In this document: in pieces, positions 19,394 through 27,968 of the stretch | Layout of the letters: each line of letters opens with the position of its first letter | How positions within the stretch are numbered: the first letter of the stretch is position 1 | Assembly: GCF_009193185.1 (NCBI RefSeq) | Contig: NZ_VUKF01000002.1 | Span: 1-64,000, forward strand | DNA length: 64,000 nucleotides | Direction: 5' to 3' | Origin: Georgenia thermotolerans | Lineage (GTDB): Bacteria > Actinomycetota > Actinomycetes > Actinomycetales > Actinomycetaceae | Notes under the pieces: generated by a model | Told to the model about the DNA's origin: nothing | What the model saw: the letters and a program-made list of their open reading frames with translations, nothing else | Databases searched by the model: none | Made by a program: the position numbers and the translations under genes

Positions 19394-19415
19394 GCAAGCG
19401 ATGGCAACTGTTTGC
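19394..19415 (+). promoter_or_regulatory. Class A operator-like site upstream of the TRAP genes
   Basis: GCAAG-N4-GGCAAC ending in TTGC; 18 of 22 positions match the site in the uidA/lacI divergent region. The right part, GGCAACTGTTTGCC, is an inverted repeat. It links the TRAP importer to the glucuronide regulon. Confidence 0.6.
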
Positions 19416-19498
19416 CGACACCGGACGCCATCTGCCTGAATGGGTGTGGTCCACCTCACCGCGCACCGACATCCGGACACCTGTTTCCCGTCCGGGCC

Positions 19499-19512
19499 TG
19501 TAACCGGTTACG
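19499..19512 (+). promoter_or_regulatory. Class C operator palindrome upstream of the TRAP genes
   Basis: TGTAACCGGTTACG contains the perfect 12-bp palindrome GTAACCGGTTAC with a central CG, the classic LacI/GntR-type operator shape. A second copy precedes CoA-transferase 2 (32292-32307). Confidence 0.6.
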
Positions 19513-19643
19513 GTGGCGGACTAGCCCCTCCCGCCGGGGCGGTGATCGAGGCACTGCTGCTGATCGCCGGCCCGGCACCAGATCCGACGCGCACGGGAAA
19601 CCGCCACCGCGCAGCGGCTCATCGACGAGCAGAAGAGGAAACC

Positions 19644-20681
19644 ATGAAGCGCAGCAAGACTCTCTCGATCGCGGCTGTCGTCAGCGCCGCCGCGCTGACC
19701 CTCGCCGCGTGCGGCGGGGGCGGTGACAAGGCGGACGGCAGCGACGGCGCCGCCGCCGCCGACGGCAAGACCCTCCGCCTCGCCATCAACCAGACCGAGG
19801 ACTACCCCTCCACCGTGGCCCTCACCAGCTTCGGCGAGAACCTCTCCGAGGCGACCGACGGCCGCTGGTCCGTCGACGTCTACCCGAACGAGCAGCTCGG
19901 CGCGCAGGCCGAGGCCCTGCAGCTCGTCGCCGACGGCGCGGTCGACCTCGCCGTCGTCGCCGGTCCTCAGCTGGAGAACCTCAACAAGGACTTCGTCGTC
20001 TTCAACCTCCCGACGGTCTTCAAGAGCGTGGAGCACGAGACCTCGGTCATCAACGACCCCGAGATCACCTCCGAGCTGTACTCCTCCCTCGAGGACCAGG
20101 GGATCAGCGTCGTGGGCGGCTTCACCGCCGGCATGCGTGGCGTCTACACGAAGGAAGGCCCCATCAACACGCCGGAGGACCTTGCCGGCATGAAGATCCG
20201 CGTCCAGGAGACCGACACCAACATCCAGATGATCGAGGCCATGGGCGGCAAGGCCACGCCGATGTCCTTCGGTGAGGTGTACACCGCGCTGCAGTCCGGC
20301 GTCATCGACGGCGCCGAGAACGCCGAGCCGTCCTTCGTGACGCAGAAGCACTACGAGGTCGCCAAGTACTTCTCCTACACGGACCACCTCATCAACACCG
20401 ACTACCTCGTCATCAACAGCGACCTGCTGAAGTCGATGTCCGAGGACGACCAGAAGATCTTCCGCGAGCAGTGGGACGGCTTCCTCGACGAGTTCAACGG
20501 CCTGTGGGAGGAGTCCATCTCCACGGCCATCGACGAGGCCAAGGCCGCCGGCGTGACCTTCACCGAGCCCGACAAGGAGGCCTTCGCCGAGAAGCTCGCC
20601 CCGCTGGTCGAGAAGAACATCACCAACGACACGCAGCAGAAGCTCCTCGACGCGACGCGCGCCGCCGCGCCGGCCGCCTGA
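19644..20681 (+). CDS. dctP: TRAP transporter solute-binding lipoprotein (DctP type)
   Basis: 345 residues. The N-terminus is a lipoprotein signal ending LTLAAC, with the lipidated Cys at 23, so the protein is tethered outside the membrane. The DctP family core is visible: the carboxylate-binding arginine in MKIRVQET, then FGEVYTALQSGVIDGAENAEPSF. TRAP receptors bind organic acids; family members of this type include uronate binders. Three LacI-type operator motifs precede the gene, one shared with the glucuronate genes, so uronic or other sugar acids are the likely cargo. AGAGGAAACC precedes ATG 19644. First gene of dctPQM. Confidence 0.92.
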   Translation: MKRSKTLSIAAVVSAAALTLAACGGGGDKADGSDGAAAADGKTLRLAINQTEDYPSTVALTSFGENLSEATDGRWSVDVYPNEQLGAQAEALQLVADGAVDLAVVAGPQLENLNKDFVVFNLPTVFKSVEHETSVINDPEITSELYSSLEDQGISVVGGFTAGMRGVYTKEGPINTPEDLAGMKIRVQETDTNIQMIEAMGGKATPMSFGEVYTALQSGVIDGAENAEPSFVTQKHYEVAKYFSYTDHLINTDYLVINSDLLKSMSEDDQKIFREQWDGFLDEFNGLWEESISTAIDEAKAAGVTFTEPDKEAFAEKLAPLVEKNITNDTQQKLLDATRAAAPAA

Positions 20682-20722
20682 CGGACACCCGAAGAGGCCG
20701 AGGCAACGAAAGTAGGTTTGCG

Positions 20723-21382
20723 TTGAAAGCCGTCACCAGAGTGCTGGACAGGGTCCTGTCCGTCGCCTGCATCATCCTGTTCGCCGTACTCGTGGTGGAC
20801 GTGGTCTGGCAGGTCGCCTCGCGCCAGCTGCTGGGGAACCCCAGCACCTGGAGCGAGGAGGCCGCTCGCTACATCTTCGTCTGGCTCGGCCTCTTCGGGT
20901 CCGCGCTCGTCTTCTCCGAGCGTGGCCACATCGCGGTCGACTTCGTCGTCCGTCTGTTCCCCAAGCCGCTCATGCGCGCGGCGCTGATCTTCGTCCAGCT
21001 CGCGATCATCACGCTGGCCGCCGTCGTCTTCATCTACGGCGGGTGGAAGTACGTCCAGCAGTCCTCGGGACAGCAGCTGTCCGCGCTGCCGTTCACCGTC
21101 GGCACGATGTACACCGTCATGCCGATCACGGGCGTGCTCATCGTCTGGTACGCCCTCACCCACCTCATCGAGGCGCTGCGTGTCCCGGACCCCGCCTCGC
21201 TGCTCGCGGTGGACGAGGAGGCCGAGGCGGCCCTCGCCACGTACGGCGACGACGAGACCGCCGCCATCGCCACCGCCACCTACGGCGCCGGCGACTCCGC
21301 CGCCGCCACCGAGCTCGGCGAGTCCGGCCTGGACGACGACCGTCCTGGCGCGGGCACCGACACCACCCGCCGGGAGGGCTGA
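20723..21382 (+). CDS. dctQ: TRAP transporter small membrane subunit (DctQ type)
   Basis: 219 residues with four membrane helices and the DctQ signatures RQLLGNPSTWSEEAARYIFVWL and a following ERGHIAVD loop. It pairs with DctM to form the membrane part of the importer. The start appears to be TTG 20723; there is no in-frame ATG or GTG nearby and only a weak AGG upstream. A C-terminal tail of about 55 residues, acidic and with two ATYG elements, follows the last helix; most DctQ proteins end soon after it. It ends 2 nt before the dctM start. Confidence 0.88.
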   Translation: MKAVTRVLDRVLSVACIILFAVLVVDVVWQVASRQLLGNPSTWSEEAARYIFVWLGLFGSALVFSERGHIAVDFVVRLFPKPLMRAALIFVQLAIITLAAVVFIYGGWKYVQQSSGQQLSALPFTVGTMYTVMPITGVLIVWYALTHLIEALRVPDPASLLAVDEEAEAALATYGDDETAAIATATYGAGDSAAATELGESGLDDDRPGAGTDTTRREG

Positions 21383-21384
21383 CC

Positions 21385-22698
21385 ATGGACCCCGCAACCC
21401 TTGCCGCGATCATCCTCGTCGTCGGGATCTTCAGCTGCATCGCGCTGGGCGTGCCGATCGCCGTGTCGATCGGGCTGCCCTCGCTGCTGGCCACCATCGC
21501 CGTGCTCGGTTTCGACAGCGCGATCATCGCCGCCCCCCAGCGGATGTTCACCGCGGTGAACAACTTCTCGCTCCTGGCCATCCCCTTCTTCGTCCTCGCC
21601 GGCGTGCTGATGAACAGTGGCGGCATCGCCGGCCGGCTCATCGACGCCGCCAAGGTGATGGTCGGCCGGATGCCCAGCTCCCTGGCGCAGACCAACGTCG
21701 TCGCCAACGCCATGTTCGGCGCCGTCTCCGGCGCGGCGGTCGCCGCCGCGGCGGCCATCGGCTCGGTGATGTCGCCGCGCATGGCCAAGGAGGGCTACGA
21801 CAAGTCCTTCGCCACCGCGGTCAACGTCGCCTCGGCACCCGCGGGCATGCTCATCCCGCCGTCCAACACGCTGATCATCTACTCCCTCGCCTCGAGCACC
21901 TCGATCGCCGCGCTGTTCATGGGCGGTGTCGGCCCCGGTCTGCTGTGGGCGCTGACGTGCGGTGTCGTCGCGTACATCGGGTCGCGCAAGTACGGTGGCC
22001 GGCCGACCACCGACCACCCCGGCCTGAAGCTCTCGCTCCTGGTCATCTGGCGGGCCGTGCCCTCGCTGCTGATGATCGTCATCGTCATCGGCGGCATCCT
22101 CACCGGCCAGTTCACCCCGACGGAGTCGTCGGTGATCGCGGTGGTCTACTGCCTGATCCTCGGCTTCGTCTACCGCACGGTGAAGGTGCGCGAGCTGCCC
22201 GGGATCCTCCTCGACGCCGCGCGCACCACCGCGGTGGTCATGCTCCTGGTGGCCGTCTCCGGCCTGCTGTCCTGGGTCATGTCCTTCGCCCGGATCCCGC
22301 AGCTGATCTCCGAGACCCTGCTCGGCGTCTCGAGCAGCCAGGTGGTGATCATCCTCATCATGACCGCCATCCTCCTGGTGGTCGGCTGCTTCATGGACCC
22401 CGCCCCGGCGATCCTCATCTTCACGCCGATCTTCCTGCCGCTGTGGAAGTCGTTCGGCTACGACCCGATCCACTTCGGTGTGTTCATCACCTTCGCCTTC
22501 TGCGTCGGCGTCATCACGCCACCGGTCGGCAACGTGCTCTTCGTGGGTGCGAGGGTGGCGAACATGCGCGTGGAGCCGGTGATCCGGAAGCTGGTCCCGT
22601 TCTTCGTCGGCCTGGTCGTCGCACTGCTCGTCACGGCCTTCTGGCCCTCGCTCACCACGTGGCTGCCGATCCAGATGGGCCTCATGGCCGCGCCGTGA
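21385..22698 (+). CDS. dctM: TRAP transporter large membrane subunit (DctM type)
   Basis: 437 residues, about twelve membrane segments, the usual DctM length. It has the conserved NSGGIAGRLIDAAKVMVG and ASAPAGMLIPPSN segments and the FTPTESS loop. It is the sodium-coupled permease that accepts the ligand from DctP. ATG 21385 follows GGGAGGG in the end of dctQ. A strong terminator follows the gene, so downstream genes may be expressed less than the transporter. Confidence 0.95.
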   Translation: MDPATLAAIILVVGIFSCIALGVPIAVSIGLPSLLATIAVLGFDSAIIAAPQRMFTAVNNFSLLAIPFFVLAGVLMNSGGIAGRLIDAAKVMVGRMPSSLAQTNVVANAMFGAVSGAAVAAAAAIGSVMSPRMAKEGYDKSFATAVNVASAPAGMLIPPSNTLIIYSLASSTSIAALFMGGVGPGLLWALTCGVVAYIGSRKYGGRPTTDHPGLKLSLLVIWRAVPSLLMIVIVIGGILTGQFTPTESSVIAVVYCLILGFVYRTVKVRELPGILLDAARTTAVVMLLVAVSGLLSWVMSFARIPQLISETLLGVSSSQVVIILIMTAILLVVGCFMDPAPAILIFTPIFLPLWKSFGYDPIHFGVFITFAFCVGVITPPVGNVLFVGARVANMRVEPVIRKLVPFFVGLVVALLVTAFWPSLTTWLPIQMGLMAAP

Positions 22699-22755
22699 TC
22701 CGGTTGCCGGCGGCCTGACCGGCCGCGCGGGCGGTCCGCCGCCGCCCCGCACCAC

Positions 22756-22788
22756 CGGGCCGGCCCTCGCACGACGAGGGCCGGCCCG
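22756..22788 (+). terminator. Terminator after dctM
   Basis: The arms CGGGCCGGCCCTCG (22756-22769) and CGAGGGCCGGCCCG (22775-22788) form a 14-bp stem with a 5-nt loop, 57 nt after the dctM stop. It may be partial, since genes continue 31 nt later. Confidence 0.7.
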
Positions 22789-22818
22789 CCCCGTCCCCAC
22801 GAAAGTTCAGGAACGACT

Positions 22819-24069
22819 GTGCAGCAACTGCCCCCGCTCCACCGGCACTGGCTCGAGCACGAGAGCCTTCGCCTGCTCGACTTCGGCCGGGCCTCATGCC
22901 GCGAGGACTCCGGCTTCGGCTGGCTCGACGCCGACGGGCGCCTCACCCCCGGCGAGCCCCAGCACCTCTACATCGCGGGCCGCATGACGCACGTGTACTC
23001 GCTCGGCAGCCTGCTGGGCGTCCCCGGCTGCGCACCGATCGCGGCGCACGGCGTGCGGGTCCTGTCGACCCTCTACCGGGACGCCGAGCACGGTGGGTGG
23101 TTCACCGCGCTCGACGCGTCCGGTCGCCCGCTGAACACCGACAAGGCCGCCTACCCCCACAGCTTCGTCATCCTCGCGGGCGCCTCCGCGAGCATCGCCC
23201 AGGTCGCCGGCGGCGCCGAGCTGCTCGAGGACGCCCTGGCCGTCGTGGACGAGCGGTTCTGGGACGACCGGGACGGCATGGTCGTCGAGCAGTGGGACCG
23301 CGCGTTCACCACGCTGCTCGACTACCGCGGCCTCAACGCCAACATGCACATGCTCGAGGCCTACCTCGCTGCCTTCTCCGCCACGGGGCGGGCGGAGCTG
23401 CTCGAGCGGTCCCTGCGGATCAGTGAGCGCGCCTGCGACGCGGCGCGGGCGCAGGGCTGGCGCCTGCCCGAGCACTTCGACGCTTCTTGGCGGCCCCTCC
23501 TCGGGTTCAACGCCGAGCGGCGCGACGACCCCTTCAAGCCTTACGGCTCCACGGTCGGGCACTGGTTCGAGTGGGCCAGGCTGCTCCTGCTCGTCGAGCA
23601 GGCCTGCGCCGAGGCCGGTCGCGCGGCCCCGGCGTGGCTGCGCGAGTCCGCGCTGGCCCTCTTCGACCTCGGGGTCGCCGAGGGGTGGCGCGCCGACGGT
23701 CGGGACGGCTTCGTCTACACCGTGGACTGGGAGGGCCGCCCCGCCGTGCGCAACCGCCTCCACTGGGTCGCGGCCGAGGCCATCGGGGCCGCGGCGACCC
23801 TGCTGGCGGTGACCGGCGAGCCTCGCTACCGGCACTGGTACGACACGTGGTGGGACTACGTGCGCGCCTACCTCGTGGACACCGACCGGGGTTCGTGGCA
23901 CCACGAGCTCGACGTCGACAACCGGCCGTCGAGCCTGATCAAGAAGGGCAAGGCGGACGTCTATCACGCCCTCCAGGCCACCCTCGTCCCGCTGCTGCCG
24001 GTCCGGCCCGGCCTCGCTCGCGCCGTCGCCGACGCCGCCGACCGGCCGGCGCCCCAGTCCGTCCGCTGA
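22819..24069 (+). CDS. AGE-family aldose-ketose isomerase/epimerase
   Basis: 416 residues of the N-acylglucosamine 2-epimerase superfamily, an (alpha/alpha)6 barrel. The catalytic-histidine neighbourhoods are seen in LNANMHMLEAYLAA and KKGKADVYHALQATL, which place it nearer to YihS-type mannose/fructose (or sulfoquinovose) isomerases than to renin-binding-protein epimerases. The start is GTG 22819 with AGGAA upstream. It begins a four-gene rightward group with an oxidoreductase, a NagB-like protein and LacI regulator 3. The substrate is probably the sugar brought in by the TRAP system or made from it; I cannot name it. Confidence 0.85.
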   Translation: MQQLPPLHRHWLEHESLRLLDFGRASCREDSGFGWLDADGRLTPGEPQHLYIAGRMTHVYSLGSLLGVPGCAPIAAHGVRVLSTLYRDAEHGGWFTALDASGRPLNTDKAAYPHSFVILAGASASIAQVAGGAELLEDALAVVDERFWDDRDGMVVEQWDRAFTTLLDYRGLNANMHMLEAYLAAFSATGRAELLERSLRISERACDAARAQGWRLPEHFDASWRPLLGFNAERRDDPFKPYGSTVGHWFEWARLLLLVEQACAEAGRAAPAWLRESALALFDLGVAEGWRADGRDGFVYTVDWEGRPAVRNRLHWVAAEAIGAAATLLAVTGEPRYRHWYDTWWDYVRAYLVDTDRGSWHHELDVDNRPSSLIKKGKADVYHALQATLVPLLPVRPGLARAVADAADRPAPQSVR

Positions 24070-24131
24070 ACCACCCCGCGCTGCGGCGCGCCCCCACCCG
24101 CGCCGGACGGCGCGAGAAGGAAGGAGTCCAC

Positions 24132-25286
24132 ATGCGCACGCTGCGCATCGCGATGAACGGCGTCACCGGACGCATGGGATACGGGCAGCACCTCCGCAAC
24201 GCCATCCTGCCCATCCGGGACGCCGGTGGCGTGGTCCTGCCCGACGGCTCCACGGTGCAGGTGGAGCCCGTCCTGGTGGGCCGGCGGGCGGACCGGCTGC
24301 AGGAGATCGCCGCTGCGCACGGCATCGAGCGGTGGAGCACCGACCTCGACGCGGTGCTGTCCGACGTCGACGTCTACTTCGACGCCCAGGCCACCGCGGG
24401 CCGCGCCGCGGCGGTGCGCACGGCGATCGCGGCCGGCAAGCACGTCTACGCCGAGAAGCCCTCCGCCCAGACCGCGACGGAGGCGTTCGAGCTGGCCCGG
24501 CAGGCGGAGGCGGCCGGGGTGACGACCGGCGTCGTCCACCACATGCTCTACCTCCCGGGGCCGGCCGCGCTGCGCCGGCTCGCCGCGGAGGGGTTCTTCG
24601 GACGGATCCTGTCGGTGCGTCTGGAGTTCGGGTACTGGGTGTTCGACGGCGAGCACCGGGCGGGCCAGCGGCCGAGCTGGAACTACCGGGCCGAGGACGG
24701 CGGGGGCATCACCGCCGACATGTTCACGCACCTCAACTACCTCGTCGAGCGCATCGTCGCGCCGGTGCGCGGGGTCTACGCCGTGGCGACGACGCACGTG
24801 CCGCGGCGGTGGGACGAGCAGGGCGAGCCCTACGCCGCGACGGCGGACGACGCCGTCTACAGCACGCTGGATCTCGACGGCGGGGCCGTGGCGGTGGTCA
24901 ACGCCTCCTGGGGGGTGCGGATGTTCCGTGACGAGGTGCTGCAGATCCAGGTCGACGGGACGGCCGGGTCCGCGGTGGCGGGGTTCCAGAGCTGCGTCAC
25001 CCAGCACGCCTCGGTCACCCCGGCGATGTCCGGCGACACGGCCCGGCCGCTGTCGGACGAGCGGACGCGGTGGGCGGCCGTCCCACCCTCCGGGCCGGCG
25101 GCGAGCCCGTTCCGGCTGCAGTGGGAGGACTACCTGCGCGACGTCGCCGCCGGGCGCCCCCACGCCAACGATCTGGGGTCGGCGGCCCGGGGGGTCCAGC
25201 TCGGGGAGCTGGCGCTCACCTCCTCCGGGAGCCGGCAACGTGTCGCGGTGCCGGCGCTGGTGCCGGCAGGAAGAGGCACCCGATGA
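24132..25286 (+). CDS. Gfo/Idh/MocA family NAD(P)-dependent oxidoreductase
   Basis: 384 residues. The N-terminal Rossmann part has MNGVTGRMG and the family EKP motif (K109 in YAEKPSAQ), followed by the substrate domain with GGGITADMFTHL, where an acidic or histidine residue normally completes catalysis. The family oxidises or reduces sugars, inositols and sugar phosphates. GAAGGAAGGAG precedes ATG 24132. The last codons overlap the start of the next gene (ATGA). Together with the isomerases and DUF993 protein nearby it implies a keto-sugar intermediate (inference). Confidence 0.88.
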   Translation: MRTLRIAMNGVTGRMGYGQHLRNAILPIRDAGGVVLPDGSTVQVEPVLVGRRADRLQEIAAAHGIERWSTDLDAVLSDVDVYFDAQATAGRAAAVRTAIAAGKHVYAEKPSAQTATEAFELARQAEAAGVTTGVVHHMLYLPGPAALRRLAAEGFFGRILSVRLEFGYWVFDGEHRAGQRPSWNYRAEDGGGITADMFTHLNYLVERIVAPVRGVYAVATTHVPRRWDEQGEPYAATADDAVYSTLDLDGGAVAVVNASWGVRMFRDEVLQIQVDGTAGSAVAGFQSCVTQHASVTPAMSGDTARPLSDERTRWAAVPPSGPAASPFRLQWEDYLRDVAAGRPHANDLGSAARGVQLGELALTSSGSRQRVAVPALVPAGRGTR

Positions 25287-26041
25287 GCGGGCTCCGGACC
25301 CGGGTGTTCCCCGACCGCGCGGCGATGGGGGCCGCCGCCGCGGCCGACGTGGCCGCGGAGCTGCGCGCTCGCCTGGCCCGGCAGCCTGAGGTGCGGATGG
25401 TGTTCGCTGCCGCACCGAGCCAGCAGGAGATGCTCGACCGCCTGGTGGCCGCGGAGGGCATCGACTGGCGGCGGGTGACCGCGTTCCACATGGACGAGTA
25501 CCTCGGCCTGGCCCCGGAGGCGCCGGAGCGCTTCGCGCGCTGGCTGGACGTTGCGCTGTTCGGCCGCGTACCGTTCGGCGCCGTGCACCGTCTGGATCCC
25601 GGCGGCGACCCCGAGGGCGAGGCCGCCCGCTACAGCGCGCTCCTGGCCGAGGCACCGCTCGACGTCGTCTGCCTGGGCATCGGGCAGAACGGCCACCTCG
25701 CCTTCAACGACCCGCCGGTCGCCGACCTCGAGGACCCTCTGGCGGTCAAGGTCGTCGACCTCGACGAGAGCTGCCGGCGCCAGCAGGTCGACGACGGCTG
25801 CTTTCCCTCGCTCGACCGCGTGCCGCGCCGCGCCATCACCCTGACCATCCCGCGGCTGCTGGACGCCGCCCGGCTGTTCTGCGTGGTCCCCGGGAGCGCC
25901 AAGCGGGTCGCGGTCCGCGCGGCGCTGACCGAGCCCGTGGGCCCGGCCCACCCGGCCACGGCGCTGCGCACCCACCCGGACGTCACGCTCTACCTGGATG
26001 CCGACTCCGCGCCCGAGCGGCTCACGCCGGCCGAGGCGTGA
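25283..26041 (+). CDS. NagB/6-phosphogluconolactonase-fold protein with altered active site
   Basis: 252 residues of the glucosamine-6-phosphate deaminase/lactonase fold. FHMDEYLGL gives D71, the residue equivalent to E. coli NagB D72. The next catalytic block reads GIGQNGHLAFNDP: H138 is kept, but N136 stands where NagB has D141 and D143 where it has E148. The phosphate loop VPGSAKRVAVRAAL is present. It is therefore a diverged subfamily and should not be called a deaminase without evidence; a sugar-phosphate isomerase or lactonase role in the local pathway is possible. It overlaps the dehydrogenase gene by ATGA. Confidence 0.8.
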   Translation: MSGLRTRVFPDRAAMGAAAAADVAAELRARLARQPEVRMVFAAAPSQQEMLDRLVAAEGIDWRRVTAFHMDEYLGLAPEAPERFARWLDVALFGRVPFGAVHRLDPGGDPEGEAARYSALLAEAPLDVVCLGIGQNGHLAFNDPPVADLEDPLAVKVVDLDESCRRQQVDDGCFPSLDRVPRRAITLTIPRLLDAARLFCVVPGSAKRVAVRAALTEPVGPAHPATALRTHPDVTLYLDADSAPERLTPAEA

Positions 26042-26075
26042 GCGCACCGCGGGGCCTCGGGACGGGGCGGGAGCA

Positions 26076-27077
26076 GTGAGCAGGTCCAGACCGGACACGG
26101 TGACCGCACGGTCGGTCGCCCGGGAGGCCGGCGTGTCGGTGGCCACCGTCAGCCGGGTGATGGCCGGCAGCGAGAAGGTCACCGCCGAGCGCCGCACGCA
26201 GGTCCTCGCCGCCGCCGAGCGGCTGGGCTACCGGCCCAACGCCATGGCCCGGAGCCTGGCCACGGGCCGCTCACGGTCCGTCGGGGTCGTCGTGCCGAAC
26301 CTGTCGAACCCCTACTTCTACGACGTCATCCGCGGCATCGGCCGGGCCAGCGCGGAGGACGGCTACCGGATGGTCGTCACCGACTCGATGGAGGACCCGG
26401 CCGCGGAGCGGGCGCTCGTCGACGACCTCATGCGGTACGTCGACGCGCTGGTGCTCGTGGGCCCCCGCGAGGACCACGAGCTGCTCGACGAGCTCGCCGG
26501 CGAGACCAAGCCCGTGGTGATGCTCATCGGGCCGCGCTGGGTCACGCCGCTGCCCGACGTCACCGTGGACAACCTGGGCGGGATGCAGGCCGTCTACCGC
26601 CACCTCGCCGAGCTGGGGCACCGCACGGTCGCCTACCTCTCGGGCCCGCCGGCGTCAGCCCAGAACGCGGTGCGCCTGCGCGCCGTGGCCGAGGCGGAGC
26701 GGCTGGGCATGACCGTCACGGTGGTCCCGGCCGGCGGGACCATCGATGCGGGCCTGGACGCCACGGACGCCGCCCTGGAGCACCGGCCGACGGCGATCGT
26801 GGGCTTCAACGACCTCGTCGCGCTGGGCGCGCTGCACCGGCTCGAGCAGCTGGGCATCCGCGTGCCGGAGGACGTGTCGCTGACCGGGTTCGACGACATC
26901 GTGTTCAGCGCCTACTCCTCGCCGCGGCTGACCACCGTGCGCACCCCGCGCGAGGAGCTGGGCCGGGAGGGCTGGAGGCTGCTGCACGGGAGGATGGGCG
27001 GCGCGCCGGTGGCCTCGCCGGCCCCGCTGCCCGCCCAGCTGGTGGTGAGGGACTCCACCGCTCCACCGCCCCGCTGA
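26076..27077 (+). CDS. LacI-family regulator 3
   Basis: 333 residues. The helix-turn-helix (SVAREAGVSVATVSRVMAGS) begins near residue 12, followed by the full effector domain (VVVPNLSNPYFYDVIRGI; VGFNDLVALGAL). The start is GTG 26076, with GGGAG very close upstream; this is weak, so translation may be coupled to the previous gene, which ends 34 nt before. Its most likely targets are the class C palindromes at 19499-19512 and 32292-32307, which flank the catabolic block that contains it (inference from position). Confidence 0.88.
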   Translation: MSRSRPDTVTARSVAREAGVSVATVSRVMAGSEKVTAERRTQVLAAAERLGYRPNAMARSLATGRSRSVGVVVPNLSNPYFYDVIRGIGRASAEDGYRMVVTDSMEDPAAERALVDDLMRYVDALVLVGPREDHELLDELAGETKPVVMLIGPRWVTPLPDVTVDNLGGMQAVYRHLAELGHRTVAYLSGPPASAQNAVRLRAVAEAERLGMTVTVVPAGGTIDAGLDATDAALEHRPTAIVGFNDLVALGALHRLEQLGIRVPEDVSLTGFDDIVFSAYSSPRLTTVRTPREELGREGWRLLHGRMGGAPVASPAPLPAQLVVRDSTAPPPR

Positions 27078-27080
27078 CCT

Positions 27081-27119
27081 GCTGACCTGCCGGCCCGCCG
27101 GGCGGTCCGGCAGGTCAGC
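27081..27119. terminator. Bidirectional terminator between LacI gene 3 and the five-gene operon
   Basis: The arms GCTGACCTGCCGG (27081-27093) and CCGGCAGGTCAGC (27107-27119) are perfectly complementary over 13 bp, with further pairing inside the 13-nt interior. It lies between two convergent genes. Confidence 0.8.
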
Positions 27120-27122
27120 GGG

Positions 27123-27968
27123 TCAGTGGGCGGTGTCGGGGGCGGGGAGGCGGGCCCAGCGGTCGGCGACGAGGTCGACGACGTCCACGGGGTTCTCGGC
27201 CCACCAGCGGTCGGAGAGCACCTCGATCTCGAACAGGCCGGTGTAGCCGTGACGGCGGGCCATCCCGATGGTGCCGGTCAGGTCGATGCACCCGTCGCCG
27301 ATCATCCCGCGGCTCGACAGGTGCCCGCCGAGGGGCAGCACCCAGTCGGACAGGTGCACCCCCAGCACCCGCTCGCCCGCGCGGGCGAGCTCCCGTTCCA
27401 GGGCGTGGTCGAACCAGCAGTGGTAGATGTCGACGACGAGGCCGAGGGCGTCGTCGTCGAGCTCGTCGATGACGTCGTTCGCCTGCTCCAGGGAGCACAC
27501 CACGCTCCGGTCGGCCGCCATCATCGGGTGCAGCGGCTCCAGGCCGAGCCGCACCCCGGCGCCACGGGCGTGGTCCAGGCAGGCGGCGAGCCCCTCGGCC
27601 ACGTGCCGTCGCGCGTCGGCCAGGGTGACGCCGTCGGCGCGGGTGGGGGAGGGCAGGCCCCCGGGCAGCACGACCAGCGTGGGCGCACCGATCGCGGCGG
27701 CGACGTCGATCGCCTCTTTCGTCGCGTCCACCGCACGGCGCCGCTCGCCGGCGTCGTCGGCGGGGAAGAAACCCCCACGGCACACGCTGCTCACCGCGAG
27801 GCCGGAGTCGGCGATCATCCGCGCCGCGGCCTCCGGCCCCACCGGCGCGATGGTCTCCAGCCAGGGCGCGACGCCGCCGAAGCCGCGGGCCCGGGCCCGG
27901 GCGAGCAGGTCCGCGAGCGGCAGGTCCTTGACCGTCCACGCGTTGAGGCTCGCCTGTGCCAGCTCCAT
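27123..27968 (-). CDS. TIM-barrel sugar isomerase/epimerase (xylose isomerase-like)
   Basis: 281 residues of the AP-endonuclease-2/xylose isomerase-like TIM-barrel family. Metal-ligand neighbourhoods are visible in GLEPLHP, VVDIYHCW, VHLSDW and LFEIEVLS, spaced as in hydroxypyruvate isomerase and tagatose epimerase relatives. The likely role is isomerisation or epimerisation of a small keto sugar or sugar acid. It is the last gene of the five-gene leftward operon and its ATG overlaps the TGA of the DUF993 gene, so the two are translationally coupled. Confidence 0.85.
   Translation of the reverse strand: MELAQASLNAWTVKDLPLADLLARARARGFGGVAPWLETIAPVGPEAAARMIADSGLAVSSVCRGGFFPADDAGERRRAVDATKEAIDVAAAIGAPTLVVLPGGLPSPTRADGVTLADARRHVAEGLAACLDHARGAGVRLGLEPLHPMMAADRSVVCSLEQANDVIDELDDDALGLVVDIYHCWFDHALERELARAGERVLGVHLSDWVLPLGGHLSSRGMIGDGCIDLTGTIGMARRHGYTGLFEIEVLSDRWWAENPVDVVDLVADRWARLPAPDTAH

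Larger units (their letters stand above)
19167..19643. other. 477-bp regulatory region between LacI gene 2 and the TRAP operon
   Basis: No gene is seen. It contains two class B motifs (19208-19221 and 19324-19337), one class A site (19394-19415) and one class C palindrome (19499-19512), plus AGAGGAAACC before dctP. It is the only place in the window where all three operator types occur together. Confidence 0.7.

Noticed and set aside
22819-24069. Sulfoquinovose isomerase and a sulfoglycolysis cluster
   Set aside because: The AGE protein is YihS-like, but no sulfolactaldehyde reductase, sulfoquinovosidase or SF kinase/aldolase pair is nearby.
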